Positions 25,666 through 36,691 of a stretch of 64,000 bases of DNA are shown one piece after another. Every line of letters begins with the position of its first letter. Within the stretch, counting starts at the first letter, position 1. The stretch is from assembly GCA_947496235.1 (NCBI GenBank), contig CANMCE010000009.1:1-64000 (forward strand). Direction: 5' to 3'. The notes beneath the pieces were generated by a model, which was not told where the DNA came from, ran no database searches, and saw only the letters and a program-made list of their open reading frames with translations. The translations under genes were made by a program, and so were the position numbers. The DNA is from an uncultured Glaciecola sp. Its GTDB lineage: Bacteria; Pseudomonadota; Gammaproteobacteria; Enterobacterales; Alteromonadaceae.

Positions 25666-27011
25666 TGTCTATTATCCAGAATATTTTCTTTTTCATATTA
25701 GCTCTCAGTATTTTGGTAGCTGTCCATGAATGGGGGCATTATTACGTTGCAAAATTGTGCAAGGTGAAAATCATTCGTTATTCCATCGGTTTTGGTAAGC
25801 CCTTGTATAAGCGCATAACCTCTAGCGGAATGGAGTTCGTGATTGCCGCAATTCCATTAGGCGGTTACGTGCGAATGTTAGACGGAAGGGTAGATGAACT
25901 CGAAGAGCAAGATAAGGCTGTCGCATTTAATTTTAAACCTGTTTGGCAGAGGTTCGCCATAGTAGCGGCAGGTCCAATAGTGAACTTTATTTTCGCAATA
26001 TTTGCCGCCATGGTAATTGGTCTGATTGGTTACCAAGCTCAGAAACCTGTGGTCGCCGAAGTCGCTCAAGGTTCTTATTTTTACAATGCTGGCGTTCAAC
26101 CTCTAGATGAAATAGTCCAAATTGGAGACACCCAAACGCAAACTTGGCGCAGTGTTAGTATGCAAATGGTGACCTTTAGTGGGGAAGATGTTATGCCCAT
26201 TAAAGTAAAAGATGATAATGGCGTAGAAAGAGATTTAACTGTTGCCATAAATGGCTGGAAAATTGATCCTGATGGTCAGAACATTTTTGATGCGTTTGGT
26301 ATTACCGCATATCGACCACAGACTTCTACAACCCTATATCAAGTGCAAGAAAACAGTCCTGCTGGTGTTGCTGGTCTTAAAGCGGGTGATAAAATTATCG
26401 CAATCGATGGAACTAGTTTAGAAAACTGGAGCCAAATAGTCGGTTTGATTGAGCCAAGATTAAATCAAAATGGCGTTATACAGGTTGAAAGGGATAATCG
26501 CACCTTAGAATTTGATATCAAATTCGCGGAGCATCCAGATTTTCCCGGAAGAGGATATTTAGGTGTTATTCCTTACTCTGAACCCTGGCCAGAAAAATAT
26601 GTACACACCGTGGAATACGGCTTTTGGGGTGCATTCAAATATGGCGTAGAGGAAACGGGAAGATTAGTTTCAGTTACTTTTACAATGCTGGGCAAGTTAT
26701 TTACTGGTGATTTATCAGTAAAGAGTTTGAGCGGACCTATTTCGATTGCTGAAGGTGCAGGTACCAGTGCTAGTTATGGGTTAACGGAATTTTTAACATT
26801 TTTAGCGCTAATTAGTGTAAATCTTGGTATCATCAACCTTTTGCCGCTTCCCGTATTGGACGGTGGTCATTTAATGTACTTTATTGTCGAATGGATAACT
26901 GGAAAGCCTGTGTCAGAGGCGGTTCAGGAATTAGGATTTAGAATAGGGAGTGTCGTGTTATTCGCAGTGATGGCGACCGCAATATTCAACGATATCCTGA
27001 GATACATATAA
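25665..27011 (+). CDS. rseP: Site-2 intramembrane protease RseP
   Basis: A 448-residue inner-membrane zinc metalloprotease. The HExxH motif HEWGH is at residues 21-25 in the first membrane helix, and the second zinc-ligand motif LPVLDGGH lies near the C-terminus. Two periplasmic PDZ domains lie between; the second contains SPAGVAGLKAGDKIIAIDG. It cleaves RseA after DegS to free sigma-E and clears signal-peptide remnants. The length equals E. coli RseP (450). It precedes bamA by 43 bases, a functional link between envelope-stress sensing and outer-membrane assembly. Confidence 0.96.
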   Translation: MSIIQNIFFFILALSILVAVHEWGHYYVAKLCKVKIIRYSIGFGKPLYKRITSSGMEFVIAAIPLGGYVRMLDGRVDELEEQDKAVAFNFKPVWQRFAIVAAGPIVNFIFAIFAAMVIGLIGYQAQKPVVAEVAQGSYFYNAGVQPLDEIVQIGDTQTQTWRSVSMQMVTFSGEDVMPIKVKDDNGVERDLTVAINGWKIDPDGQNIFDAFGITAYRPQTSTTLYQVQENSPAGVAGLKAGDKIIAIDGTSLENWSQIVGLIEPRLNQNGVIQVERDNRTLEFDIKFAEHPDFPGRGYLGVIPYSEPWPEKYVHTVEYGFWGAFKYGVEETGRLVSVTFTMLGKLFTGDLSVKSLSGPISIAEGAGTSASYGLTEFLTFLALISVNLGIINLLPLPVLDGGHLMYFIVEWITGKPVSEAVQELGFRIGSVVLFAVMATAIFNDILRYI

Positions 27012-27054
27012 CGAAAATAATAGCTGACACAAGATATTGGATTTTTGATAGTAA

Positions 27055-29535
27055 ATGAAGTGTAATAAACTTATTCTTGCTGCATTACTTGCCGCTTCAT
27101 CATCGTCATTTGCGCAATCGCGTTATGATTTTGTTGTAGAAGATATTCGTGTTGAAGGTCTTCAACGTGTTGCTTTGGGCGCAGCCTTAACATATCTCCC
27201 AGTGCAAAGAGGAGATACACTCAATCAATTTCGTATAACGCAATTAATTCGCTCGCTATATTCATCGACTCACTTTGAAAGAGTTGAGGTGTTTCGCGAT
27301 GGAAACACCCTAATAATTGAGGTTGAAGAGCGTCCTACAATTGCCAGTATTGCCTTTGATGGTAACGACGATATAAAGGATGAACAGTTACAGGAAAGTT
27401 TGGATAACTCCAATATTCGTGTAGGTGAGCCTTTAGACCGCACGGTAATTACTTCGATAGAAAACGGATTAAAAGACTTTTTCTATAGTATTGGTAAATA
27501 CAACGCTGATGTTGAAGCCATAGTGACACCGCTTCCTAGAAACCGAGTAGATCTTAAACTCTTATTTGAAGAGGGTGACGCAGCAAAAATTAAACAAATT
27601 AATGTGGTTGGAAACGAAGTTTTCGACGACACTGAACTTCTAAAACAGATTGAACTGCAGTTTGACACACCATGGTGGGACTTTATGTCCGAAACTCGGT
27701 ATCAGCAACAGACCTTATCTGGTGATATGGAAACTATTACCAGTTATTACAAAGACCAAGGTTATTTGCAGTTTGCGATCACCTCTACTCAGGTTTCAAT
27801 GTCACCTGAAAAAGATGGTATCTACATCACTTTGAACGTTTCTGAAGGTGAGACTTACACAATTTCAGACATAGAGTTATCAGGTGATTTATTAGGTTTT
27901 GAAAACTTTCTTTCACAAGTGATACCTATACGCTCTGGCACTTTATACAATCAGTCAGATGTTACTTATGCAGAAGAGTTTGTTGCTAACTATCTTGGAC
28001 GCTTCGGTTACGCTTATCCAACAGTGACAACTATTCCTGAAATTAACGAGGAAGATAAGACGGTAAAGCTAACTTTATCGGTTGATCCTGGTAAACGCAT
28101 CTACGTTCGTCGAATTAACTTTAAAGGTAATTCAGTCACCTCTGATGCGGTATTGCGTCAGAACACAGTTCAGCTTGAAGGTACGTATTTATCTGACCAA
28201 TTGTTAGAAACTTCAAAAGCACAACTGTCTCGTTTAACTTACATGGAAGAAGTTGAGTACGAAACCCATAGGTTGCCGACGGAAGACGATAAAGTCGATG
28301 TTGACTTTACTGTAAAAGAGCAGCCATCCGGTTCCTTTACTGCTGGTATAGGTTATGGTGATGCTACCAAATTAAGCTTACAAGCCGGTATTCAACAAGA
28401 TAACTTCTTAGGTACGGGTAAAAGAGTAGGGATTAACTTGTCTACGGTTTCATACCAGAAAACTGCCCAGCTAACCTATTTAGATCCTTATTTCACCATT
28501 GATGGCATCAGCCTAGGTGGCTCAATTGCTTACAGTGAATTTGATGGAAGCGATTTTAATACGGTTAGATATAACACCAAGCGTTGGTCTTTAGGTGGCA
28601 ACATTGGTTATCCGATTAATGAAGTTAATCGCATCAGTTTTGGATTGACCTATTCAGATGTTGAATTAACGTCTGATAACACAAGTTTTGAACAAACTAG
28701 ACAGTTCTATCAGCAATTTGAAGATCCCAACGATCCTGAAGCACCAATTGAATACGATAGTTTCTTAGCCTCTGCTACTTGGACCAGAAATACGCTTAAC
28801 CGAGGTTTGTTCCCGACAGCAGGTTCTTCTCAAAGGGCTTCATTTAGTATTACTACGCCAAATTCTGATGTGAATTATTTTAAATTTGTTGCTGATACCA
28901 AGTGGTACTTCCCACTTACCCGAAATCAGAGATGGTCGGTATTAGCACGTGCTCGATTGGGTTATGGTAATGGTTATGGTGAAAAGGACGGTATAGAACA
29001 AATATTGCCGTTCACTGAGAACTTTACCGCTGGTGGTTCAGACACCTTACGTGGTTTCGAAAACAACACCGTTGGTCCGCGTGGTGTATATCGCCGCCGA
29101 AATGTCATCGGTACTACTCCAAATGGAACGCCTATTATTGGTGATCCTAGTTTAGATACCTTGCAATTATCCCGACGCAGTTTAGGTGGTAACGCAATGG
29201 CAATAGGTGGAGTGGAGTTAATTGTTCCTACACCTTTTGTTGAAGCAGAATTTGATAATTCAGTCAGAACCAGTATTTTCTTCGATATTGGTAACGTTTG
29301 GGACACTGAGTTCAATTACGACGAATATCGGAATTTGAATGTTGATCTTGCCGGCGAAAGTGAAAATGCTTTCGCTGATTATAGTGACTGGAAATATTAT
29401 CGTAGTTCAGCGGGTATATCAGTGCAGTGGATTTCGCCAATGGGACCCATGGTCTTCAGTTTCTCTAATGCATTAAAAGAAAGACCCGGCGATGACGCAA
29501 AATTCTTTACTTTCAACATTGGATCGACCTTCTAG
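27055..29535 (+). CDS. bamA: Outer-membrane protein assembly factor BamA
   Basis: An 826-residue outer-membrane protein. Residues 1-20 are a signal peptide ending SSFAQS. Five POTRA domains follow (first: YDFVVEDIRVEGLQRVALGA), then a 16-strand barrel with conserved AGGSDTLRGFENNTVGPRG (the loop-6 RGF motif) and a C-terminal Phe (FNIGSTF) as the beta signal. BamA inserts barrel proteins into the outer membrane with BamB-E. It sits between rseP and skp as in E. coli. Confidence 0.97.
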   Translation: MKCNKLILAALLAASSSSFAQSRYDFVVEDIRVEGLQRVALGAALTYLPVQRGDTLNQFRITQLIRSLYSSTHFERVEVFRDGNTLIIEVEERPTIASIAFDGNDDIKDEQLQESLDNSNIRVGEPLDRTVITSIENGLKDFFYSIGKYNADVEAIVTPLPRNRVDLKLLFEEGDAAKIKQINVVGNEVFDDTELLKQIELQFDTPWWDFMSETRYQQQTLSGDMETITSYYKDQGYLQFAITSTQVSMSPEKDGIYITLNVSEGETYTISDIELSGDLLGFENFLSQVIPIRSGTLYNQSDVTYAEEFVANYLGRFGYAYPTVTTIPEINEEDKTVKLTLSVDPGKRIYVRRINFKGNSVTSDAVLRQNTVQLEGTYLSDQLLETSKAQLSRLTYMEEVEYETHRLPTEDDKVDVDFTVKEQPSGSFTAGIGYGDATKLSLQAGIQQDNFLGTGKRVGINLSTVSYQKTAQLTYLDPYFTIDGISLGGSIAYSEFDGSDFNTVRYNTKRWSLGGNIGYPINEVNRISFGLTYSDVELTSDNTSFEQTRQFYQQFEDPNDPEAPIEYDSFLASATWTRNTLNRGLFPTAGSSQRASFSITTPNSDVNYFKFVADTKWYFPLTRNQRWSVLARARLGYGNGYGEKDGIEQILPFTENFTAGGSDTLRGFENNTVGPRGVYRRRNVIGTTPNGTPIIGDPSLDTLQLSRRSLGGNAMAIGGVELIVPTPFVEAEFDNSVRTSIFFDIGNVWDTEFNYDEYRNLNVDLAGESENAFADYSDWKYYRSSAGISVQWISPMGPMVFSFSNALKERPGDDAKFFTFNIGSTF

Positions 29536-29601
29536 AAAGGGTATAATCCAGTACGTTTTACGTTAACATTTATAACAATAACAAACCCGAGGAGTGTTAT
29601 T

Positions 29602-30117
29602 TTGAAAATTTTGAAAAAAGGGCTGGCTGTAGTTTTATTAGCAGGCTTTAGTATGATGTCTATGGCTGCCAATGCAGCGGATAAAATCGGGGTGGTTGAT
29701 GTACAAATGATTCTTCAATCTCTACCGCAAATTGCCACCATTGAACAGAACATCAATGAAGAGTTTAGAGATCAACGTCAAGAAATCCAAAAACTTCAGT
29801 CTGATGGTAACTTCATGGTACAAAAACTTCAGCGTGAGTCTGCTACTATGAGTGAAGAAGAAAAGGTTAAATTACAAGAGCAAATTCAGGCGCTTAGCCA
29901 AGATTTGCAAGCTAAAGCTCAGCCGTTACAGCAAAACATCCAACGTCGCACAAACGAAGAACGCCAAAAGTTATTTGGTTTAATCCAACAGGCGATTGAT
30001 GGCATTGCAGCTAAAGAAGGCTATGACCTTGTCTTAAACAGAACTGCAGTCCCTTATGTAAAACAAGAATTTGATATCTCTCAAAAAGTTCTTGATCAGG
30101 TAAGTAAAGCTAACTAA
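29602..30117 (+). CDS. skp: Periplasmic chaperone Skp (OmpH)
   Basis: A 171-residue exported protein. The start is a TTG at 29602, with GAGGAG seven to eight bases upstream. The signal peptide runs to about residue 25 (SMAANAADK). The mature protein has a small beta core (KIGVVDVQMILQSLP) and two long helices (residues about 45-115) forming the trimeric jellyfish that holds unfolded outer-membrane proteins. A strong terminator follows. Unusually, the next gene is fabZ, not lpxD. Confidence 0.94.
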   Translation: MKILKKGLAVVLLAGFSMMSMAANAADKIGVVDVQMILQSLPQIATIEQNINEEFRDQRQEIQKLQSDGNFMVQKLQRESATMSEEEKVKLQEQIQALSQDLQAKAQPLQQNIQRRTNEERQKLFGLIQQAIDGIAAKEGYDLVLNRTAVPYVKQEFDISQKVLDQVSKAN

Positions 30118-30125
30118 TCTGAAAA

Positions 30126-30161
30126 AATCAGGCCAACGTCCGTTGGTCTGATTTGTTTTTT
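30126..30161 (+). terminator. Rho-independent terminator after skp
   Basis: AATCAGGCCAACG and CGTTGGTCTGATT pair (one G-T wobble) around TC and are followed by a T-rich run. It separates the bamA-skp unit from fabZ-lpxA-lpxB, exactly where lpxD is normally found. Confidence 0.92.
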
Positions 30162-30235
30162 CCCTTTCAGGCCTTATCTTATGCGCCTCAACGTTCTTTT
30201 GAACACAATTAAAGCCAAATAATTAGGAGATATAC

Positions 30236-30682
30236 TTGGCAAATTCTCTCAATATTATAGAAATCAAAGAAATTATGGAGTTGTTACCTCACAGATATCC
30301 ATTTCTATTGATTGATCGGGTGACAGATTACACTCTTGGCGAATCTATTACTGCGTATAAGAATATTTCAATTAATGAACAGATTTTTAATGGCCACTTT
30401 CCAGACCATCCAATCTTTCCAGGCGTTTTGATTCTAGAAGCTTTGGCTCAAGCAGCCGGTGTTTTAGGATTTAAAACGGTTGGTAGAAGCGATAAGTTAT
30501 ATCTTTACGCAGGTATTGATAAAGCTCGCTTTAAGCAACCAGTAGTGCCAGGCGACCGAATGGATATGAAGGTCACTCTGATTAAGGAAAAACGTGGTAT
30601 TTGGAAATTCGCTGGTGTTGCAAGTGTAGATGGCAAGGAAGTATGTAGCGCCGAATTTATGTGTGCAATGCGAGACTTTTAA
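30236..30682 (+). CDS. fabZ: 3-hydroxyacyl-[ACP] dehydratase FabZ
   Basis: A 148-residue hot-dog-fold enzyme (E. coli 151). The catalytic His and Glu lie in [21 protein letters not shown], and the N-terminal [13 protein letters not shown] is typical. It dehydrates 3-hydroxyacyl-ACP in fatty-acid elongation and competes with lipid A synthesis for 3-hydroxymyristoyl-ACP. The start is TTG at 30236, with AGGAGA seven bases upstream; the second codon GCA matches the family. It is the first gene after the skp terminator, one base upstream of lpxA. Confidence 0.95.
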   Translation: MANSLNIIEIKEIMELLPHRYPFLLIDRVTDYTLGESITAYKNISINEQIFNGHFPDHPIFPGVLILEALAQAAGVLGFKTVGRSDKLYLYAGIDKARFKQPVVPGDRMDMKVTLIKEKRGIWKFAGVASVDGKEVCSAEFMCAMRDF

Positions 30683-30683
30683 C

Positions 30684-31454
30684 ATGATTCATCCATCATC
30701 TGTTATTTCCCCTTCAGCAAAAATTGCTGAAGACGTCAGTATAGGTCCCTTTTGCTACATTGGTGATAATGTAGAAATTGAACAAGGTTGTGTTCTCCGC
30801 AGCCACGTAGTGGTAAAAGGTCACACAAAAATTGGTAAGCGAAATGAATTTTTCCAATTTTGTTCCATTGGTGAAGATTGCCAAGACAAGAAATATGCAG
30901 GTGAACAAACCTACTTAGAAATAGGTGATGATAATGTGTTTAGAGAGTCTTGTACCATTCATCGTGGTACGGTCCAAGACAACAGTATTACTAAAATAGG
31001 TTCGCGTAATTTATTTATGGTAAATGCCCATTTGGCCCATGATTGTATTATCGGTAGTGATAATATTTTGGCTAACAACGTGGCTGTAGCCGGTCATGTG
31101 CATATGGGAGACTTTGTTATTCTGGGTGGCATGACAGCTGTTCATCAATTTTGCCATCTAGGATCTCATGCTTTTACTGGTGGTGGCTCTATTGTACTGC
31201 GCGATATTGCTCCCTATGTGATGTATTCGGGCGTTAAACAAATGCCTCAAGGGATAAATTCTGAAGGTCTCAAGCGAAGAGGGTTTTCAGCAGAACAAAT
31301 ACTGAATATCAAACGCGCTTATAAAATTATCTACAGACAAGGTAATACGGTTGAAGAAGCGCTAACTAAGCTAGATGAATTAACCCAAGAAAATGCAGAA
31401 CTTGCTATTTTAACCGACTTTTTACGCTCCAATAACCGCGGTCTAGCGCGCTAA
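30684..31454 (+). CDS. lpxA: UDP-N-acetylglucosamine acyltransferase LpxA
   Basis: A 256-residue left-handed beta-helix acyltransferase catalysing the first step of lipid A synthesis. The ATG at 30684 lies one base after the fabZ stop and gives the family N-terminus MIHPSSVISPSAKIAEDVSI; a longer in-frame extension lies inside fabZ and is rejected. Hexapeptide repeats include GSDNILANNVAVAGHVHMGD, with the catalytic-His segment NAHLAHDC before them. The C-terminal helical domain begins at GLKRRGFSAEQI. Confidence 0.96.
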   Translation: MIHPSSVISPSAKIAEDVSIGPFCYIGDNVEIEQGCVLRSHVVVKGHTKIGKRNEFFQFCSIGEDCQDKKYAGEQTYLEIGDDNVFRESCTIHRGTVQDNSITKIGSRNLFMVNAHLAHDCIIGSDNILANNVAVAGHVHMGDFVILGGMTAVHQFCHLGSHAFTGGGSIVLRDIAPYVMYSGVKQMPQGINSEGLKRRGFSAEQILNIKRAYKIIYRQGNTVEEALTKLDELTQENAELAILTDFLRSNNRGLAR

Positions 31455-31467
31455 AGGCAAATAAACT

Positions 31468-32607
31468 ATGGCTAAGCCTTTGCATATTGGCGTTATTGCC
31501 GGAGAAGCGTCAGGTGACGTTCTTGCAGCAGGTCTTATTCGTGAGTTAAAACAGCTTTACCCAGATGCTGTCATTGACGGGATCGGCGGTCAGCATATGA
31601 TAGCTGCCGGATTAAAAAGTCATGAAGATATAAACGCTCTTTCGGTAATGGGTTTGGTCGAGGTAGTAAAACATCTACCAAGCCTTTTAGGTATTCGCAA
31701 AAGAATTCTTCAGCACTTTCTATCTAATCCACCAGATGTTTTTATTGGCGTAGATGCCCCAGACTTTAATTTGCCTGTTGAAGCAAAGTTAAAGCAAGCC
31801 GGTATTAAGACCGTGCATTACGTTAGCCCTACTGTTTGGGCTTGGCGAGAAAAGCGAATTCATAAAATTGCTAAAGCAACTAATTTGGTGCTGGGTATTT
31901 TTCCTTTTGAAAAAACGACCTATGATAAATATGGCTATCATTATCAATATGTTGGACACACATTGGCTGATGAGATACCTATTAAAGTTGATCAAGAAGC
32001 TGTGCGGAAGAAGCTAGCTATAGAGACTAATAAACAGGTATTAGCTTTGTTGCCAGGTTCTAGAGCAAAAGAAATTGAAAATCTGTTAGATGTTTTTCTC
32101 GACACTGCGCAACTTTACAATAAGCACCAAGAAATTCTAGTGATTATCCCTGCTGCAAACCAAGCGAGAAAGCAACAGATTGAAACAGCTTTAAAGCAAA
32201 AAGCGCTTTCTATAGAAGTTCAAGTTACACAGGCCGCGGCCCGAGATGTAATGATGGCGTCTGACCTAATTTTACTAGCATCTGGCACAGCGAGTCTGGA
32301 AGCAATGTTATGTAAACGCCCTATGGTTGTGGCGTATAAGATGTCATATATCACCTACAAAATGATGGAACGTTTATATATTCCCAAATATTTCGCCTTG
32401 CCGAATATTTTAGCCAATGAGCTATTGGTGCCGGAATTTTTGCAACAAGATGTCAATCCTGAAAATCTTTGTAAGCACCTAATTTTGCAATCACAAAATG
32501 CCCAAGAGGGGCTAATTGAAAAATTTGAGCAAATACATCGCCAATTAAAGTGCGATGCAGACAAGCAAGCGGCATTAGCTATCAAAGATTTAATGGAGTC
32601 CGAATAA
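31468..32607 (+). CDS. lpxB: Lipid-A-disaccharide synthase LpxB
   Basis: A 379-residue GT19 glycosyltransferase that joins UDP-2,3-diacylglucosamine and lipid X. Family motifs are [53 protein letters not shown] and the donor site [20 protein letters not shown]. It is a peripheral inner-membrane enzyme of normal length (E. coli 382). It lies in the fabZ-lpxA-lpxB-rnhB-dnaE run, one base before rnhB. Confidence 0.96.
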   Translation: MAKPLHIGVIAGEASGDVLAAGLIRELKQLYPDAVIDGIGGQHMIAAGLKSHEDINALSVMGLVEVVKHLPSLLGIRKRILQHFLSNPPDVFIGVDAPDFNLPVEAKLKQAGIKTVHYVSPTVWAWREKRIHKIAKATNLVLGIFPFEKTTYDKYGYHYQYVGHTLADEIPIKVDQEAVRKKLAIETNKQVLALLPGSRAKEIENLLDVFLDTAQLYNKHQEILVIIPAANQARKQQIETALKQKALSIEVQVTQAAARDVMMASDLILLASGTASLEAMLCKRPMVVAYKMSYITYKMMERLYIPKYFALPNILANELLVPEFLQQDVNPENLCKHLILQSQNAQEGLIEKFEQIHRQLKCDADKQAALAIKDLMESE

Positions 32608-32608
32608 G

Positions 32609-33178
32609 ATGTTAGTTGCTGGCGTGGACGAGGTTGGTCGGGGACCTCTTGTAGGAGATGTAGTAGCTGCTGCTGTCATCTTAGATCCAAGTCAGCCCAT
32701 TGAAGGCTTGCGTGATTCAAAAAAACTATCTGAGAAAAAGCGTAATATCTTAGATCAAGAAATCCGCCAAAAGGCACTGGCTTGGGCTATTGGTAGAGCT
32801 TCGCCAATAGAAATAGATAAAATCAATATATTGCATGCCTCAATGTTAGCCATGCAAAGAGCTGTTGATGCCTTGAGCATTTCACCTGAGCATATTTTAG
32901 TAGATGGGAATCGTTTGCCAGTGTGGGGATATTCAGCACAAGCAATCGTCAAAGGGGACGATAAGCATCCTGAAATTGCTGCGGCCTCGATAATCGCTAA
33001 GGTCGCCAGGGATCATGATATGATGTTGTTGGATCAAGCTTTCCCCAATTATGACTTCGCCAAGCATAAAGGTTATCCTACCAAGGTGCATTTGGCTAAA
33101 TTAGCCGAATATGGGCCTCTTGACATACATCGAAAATCATTTAAACCTGTACAACAGCTTATTACCAAAAAAGGTTAA
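32609..33178 (+). CDS. rnhB: Ribonuclease HII
   Basis: A 189-residue enzyme that cuts RNA in RNA-DNA hybrids and excises single ribonucleotides. The catalytic Asp-Glu pair is in [19 protein letters not shown]. Other motifs are [43 protein letters not shown] and [17 protein letters not shown]. Length is close to E. coli RnhB (198). It lies between lpxB and dnaE in the conserved order. Confidence 0.96.
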   Translation: MLVAGVDEVGRGPLVGDVVAAAVILDPSQPIEGLRDSKKLSEKKRNILDQEIRQKALAWAIGRASPIEIDKINILHASMLAMQRAVDALSISPEHILVDGNRLPVWGYSAQAIVKGDDKHPEIAAASIIAKVARDHDMMLLDQAFPNYDFAKHKGYPTKVHLAKLAEYGPLDIHRKSFKPVQQLITKKG

Positions 33179-33195
33179 CCGGAGATTTAAACAAG

Positions 33196-36100
33196 GTGCA
33201 TACAGATTTTGTTCATTTGCGAGTCCACAGTGACTTTTCCATGATTGATGGCTTGAATAAGGTAAACCCTATTCTGGATAAAGTGGTCGATCTTAATATG
33301 CCTGCAATTGCAGTGACTGATCAAATGAATATGTGTGGTCTGGTAAGATTTTATTCTGGCGCTATGTCTCGAGGCATAAAGCCCATAGTTGGATGTGACG
33401 TTAACTTTTTAAGTCAACACATTGAAGATCAAATTGGTTGTATGACCCTATTGGCGATGAATCAGCAAGGGTATAAAAACATTACTTGTTTGATTTCTGA
33501 CGCCTATTTACAAGGCCATATTCAACATAAAGTGGTAGCCCAGACCCAATGGCTTCAAAAATACTCCGACGGTGTTATTTTACTTTCAGGTGGCCAAGAC
33601 AGTGATTTAGGCATGCTGCTTAGTAAAGAAAAGTACCAACAAGCCAAAGAAGTTGCTGAATATTATCTTTCCATTTTTGGGGATCGGTTTTATTTGGAAC
33701 TTTGCAGAGTAGGTAAGCCAGAAGAAAATATCTATATTGAACAGGCGGTAAAGTTAGCAGAGGAACTAGGAATCCCTGTAGTAGCAACTAACAATGTACG
33801 ATTTATGAAATCGGCAGATTTTGAAGCTCACGAAATTCGTGTATGTATTGCTGAGGGATATACCCTAGAAGACAACCGCAGACCAAAAAATTACACGCAA
33901 TATCAATATTTGCGTAGTGCGCAAGAAATGATTGAGCTGTTTGATGACATTCCGGAGGCCATTGCAAATTCAGTGGAAATAGCTAAGCGCTGTAGTGTGG
34001 AATTAACCTTAGGCAAATATTTCTTGCCAAATTTCCCTACCGGCGATCTTTCTACTGAAGAGTTTTTAGTGAAAGTGTCTGAAGAGGGATTAGAACGTCG
34101 ACTGCTTACCTTATTTCCCGACGAACAAGAAAGGCAAGTAAAACGCGTTGAATATGACGAGCGTTTAAGGATTGAGTTAGACGTAATCAATCAAATGGGT
34201 TTCCCTGGATATTTCTTGATCGTAATGGAATTTATTCAATGGAGTAAAGATAACAATATTCCCGTTGGTCCTGGACGTGGTTCAGGTGCAGGTTCCTTGG
34301 TTGCTTATGCATTAGATATTACCGATTTGGACCCATTAGAGTTTGATTTGCTATTTGAGCGATTCTTGAATCCCGAACGTGTTTCAATGCCTGATTTTGA
34401 TATCGATTTTTGTATGGATCGACGAGACGAAGTTATCGATCATGTGGCAGAAATGTACGGACGAGATGCGGTATCCCAGATAATTACCTTTGGTACTATG
34501 GCGGCGAAAGCCGTAATTCGTGATGTCGGCAGGGTACTGGGGCATCCTTATGGTTTTGTCGATCGCATTTCAAAACTAGTGCCAGGGGATCCTGGTATGA
34601 CGCTGAAAAAAGCCTTTGAAGTCGAACCTAGATTAAACGAAGCCTATTCGTCTGATGATGAAGTTAAAGAACTCATCGATATGGCGCGAATTCTTGAAGG
34701 TGTCACAAGAAATGCGGGTAAACACGCCGGTGGTGTTGTTATTTCACCTACAACCATTACAGATTTCTCTCCGCTTTATTGTGATGATACGGGGGCAAAT
34801 CCTGTTACCCAATACGACAAAAATGATGTAGAAACTGCTGGATTGGTTAAATTTGACTTCTTGGGACTGCGAACCCTGACCATTATTCAATGGGCTATCG
34901 ACATGATCAAAGAAGTGCAAAACAAAGATGTCGATATTACTCAAATCCCATTAAACGATCCTAAATCGTTTAAATACCTTCAAAATGCTGAAACTACGGC
35001 GGTGTTTCAGCTGGAATCACGCGGAATGAAAGATCTGATAAAACGTCTTTCTCCGGACTGTTTTGAAGATATTATCGCCTTGGTGGCACTATTTAGACCC
35101 GGACCTTTGCAATCGGGCATGGTTGATAACTTTATTGATAGAAAGCATGGAAGAGAAGATATTTCATATCCAGATGCCACCTATCAGCATGAATGCTTAA
35201 AAGAGATCCTGCAACCGACTTACGGGATTATTTTATATCAAGAACAAGTTATGCAAATTGCGCAAGAAATGTCGGGGTATTCCCTCGGCGGAGCGGATTT
35301 GTTGCGACGCGCCATGGGTAAGAAAAAACCTGAAGAAATGGCAAAACAACGCTCTACCTTTGAAGAAGGTGCAAAAAATAACAACATTGATCCAGAATTG
35401 GCAATGAAGATTTTTGACTTGGTAGAGAAGTTTGCTGGATATGGATTTAACAAATCTCACTCGGCAGCCTATGCATTAGTTTCGTATCAAACGTTGTGGT
35501 TAAAAGTCCATTATCCTGCTGAATTTATGGCCGCTGTATTATCAGCAGATATGGATAATACAGACAAAGTAGTGACCCTCATCGATGAATGTAATCGCAT
35601 GGGCTTAGAGGTGCTACCTCCAGATTTGAATTCAGGGCAATATAAATTCTCGGTCAATCAAGATGGTCAAATTGTGTATGGCATTGGGGCCATCAAAGGC
35701 GTAGGAGAAGGCCCTGTTGAAGCTATTATTGAAGCCCGACAAAGTCAAGGTGAGTTTACCGACCTGTTTGATTTTTGTGCTAAAGTAAATTTGAAAAAAA
35801 TAAACAAACGCGTTATCGAAAAGCTGATCTTAGCAGGATCTATGGATAAATTTGGTGGTTCACATAGAGCCTCTCTAATGGCTACGCTAAAAGATGCATT
35901 AGACATGGCTGTGCAAACGGCAAACGCGGCTTTATCAGGTCAGGGCGACTTGTTTGGTACAGAAATGACCTGTGAAAAAGAAGTCGCCAATGCGTTTAAG
36001 AAAGTGCCTAAATGGTCAGACAAGGTATGGCTAGACGGTGAAAAAGAAACCCTTGGACTTTATTTAACGGGTCATCCAATTAATCAATACATAAAAGAAA

Positions 36101-36663
36101 TACAAAATTACACAGATTGCAAATTAGTCGATGTAAAGCCTACGTCCAAAGATAACCCAATAAGTGTGGTTGGTTTGGTGCTTGGCGTTCGAGTAATGAT
36201 GAACAAAAAAGGTCGGCGTTGGGCCTTGGTGACATTGGATGATAAAAGTGCACGCTTTGAAGTTAGGTTTTTTCCAGATCTGTATGAGCAATACGAAGAT
36301 TTGCTAGTAAGTGACAATTTACTCTGGGTTCGTGGACAGGTCAGCTTTGATCAGTACTCAGGGAGCAATACAATGTCGGCCACGGAAGTTATGACGTTAG
36401 CGGATGCCAGAACGCGCTATACTTCACATTTAGCCATTTCGTTAACGTCTTCGTCCTGTAGTTTGTCGTCAGTGGCAAAAATTCAGGATATACTACACAA
36501 TTATAAGGGTGGCAGTTGCCCCTTACATCTGTACATTGAACATCCAGATGTAGCGGTTGGATTAGCTGCAGCCAATAATTGGTATATTAGACCAGATGAT
36601 GAATTGTTAACCAGTCTGCGCTATGAATTAGGCGAAGACAACGTAAGGTTAGTTTTTCAATAA
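33196..36663 (+). CDS. dnaE: DNA polymerase III alpha subunit
   Basis: An 1155-residue replicative polymerase (E. coli 1160), starting at GTG 33196. The N-terminal PHP domain begins [16 protein letters not shown]. The polymerase active-site Asp residues lie in [16 protein letters not shown] and the palm contains [14 protein letters not shown]. Later blocks are [20 protein letters not shown], a tandem HhH and an OB domain. QGDLF near residue 920 is the beta-clamp-binding motif. The gene sits between rnhB and accA as in E. coli. Confidence 0.98.
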   Translation: MHTDFVHLRVHSDFSMIDGLNKVNPILDKVVDLNMPAIAVTDQMNMCGLVRFYSGAMSRGIKPIVGCDVNFLSQHIEDQIGCMTLLAMNQQGYKNITCLISDAYLQGHIQHKVVAQTQWLQKYSDGVILLSGGQDSDLGMLLSKEKYQQAKEVAEYYLSIFGDRFYLELCRVGKPEENIYIEQAVKLAEELGIPVVATNNVRFMKSADFEAHEIRVCIAEGYTLEDNRRPKNYTQYQYLRSAQEMIELFDDIPEAIANSVEIAKRCSVELTLGKYFLPNFPTGDLSTEEFLVKVSEEGLERRLLTLFPDEQERQVKRVEYDERLRIELDVINQMGFPGYFLIVMEFIQWSKDNNIPVGPGRGSGAGSLVAYALDITDLDPLEFDLLFERFLNPERVSMPDFDIDFCMDRRDEVIDHVAEMYGRDAVSQIITFGTMAAKAVIRDVGRVLGHPYGFVDRISKLVPGDPGMTLKKAFEVEPRLNEAYSSDDEVKELIDMARILEGVTRNAGKHAGGVVISPTTITDFSPLYCDDTGANPVTQYDKNDVETAGLVKFDFLGLRTLTIIQWAIDMIKEVQNKDVDITQIPLNDPKSFKYLQNAETTAVFQLESRGMKDLIKRLSPDCFEDIIALVALFRPGPLQSGMVDNFIDRKHGREDISYPDATYQHECLKEILQPTYGIILYQEQVMQIAQEMSGYSLGGADLLRRAMGKKKPEEMAKQRSTFEEGAKNNNIDPELAMKIFDLVEKFAGYGFNKSHSAAYALVSYQTLWLKVHYPAEFMAAVLSADMDNTDKVVTLIDECNRMGLEVLPPDLNSGQYKFSVNQDGQIVYGIGAIKGVGEGPVEAIIEARQSQGEFTDLFDFCAKVNLKKINKRVIEKLILAGSMDKFGGSHRASLMATLKDALDMAVQTANAALSGQGDLFGTEMTCEKEVANAFKKVPKWSDKVWLDGEKETLGLYLTGHPINQYIKEIQNYTDCKLVDVKPTSKDNPISVVGLVLGVRVMMNKKGRRWALVTLDDKSARFEVRFFPDLYEQYEDLLVSDNLLWVRGQVSFDQYSGSNTMSATEVMTLADARTRYTSHLAISLTSSSCSLSSVAKIQDILHNYKGGSCPLHLYIEHPDVAVGLAAANNWYIRPDDELLTSLRYELGEDNVRLVFQ

Positions 36664-36691
36664 ATAATAATGATATAAATTGGGATAAGAA

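Noticed and set aside
28974-29315. A 113-codon minus-strand frame inside bamA
   Set aside because: Antisense shadow of the BamA barrel region; no ribosome binding site or family signal.
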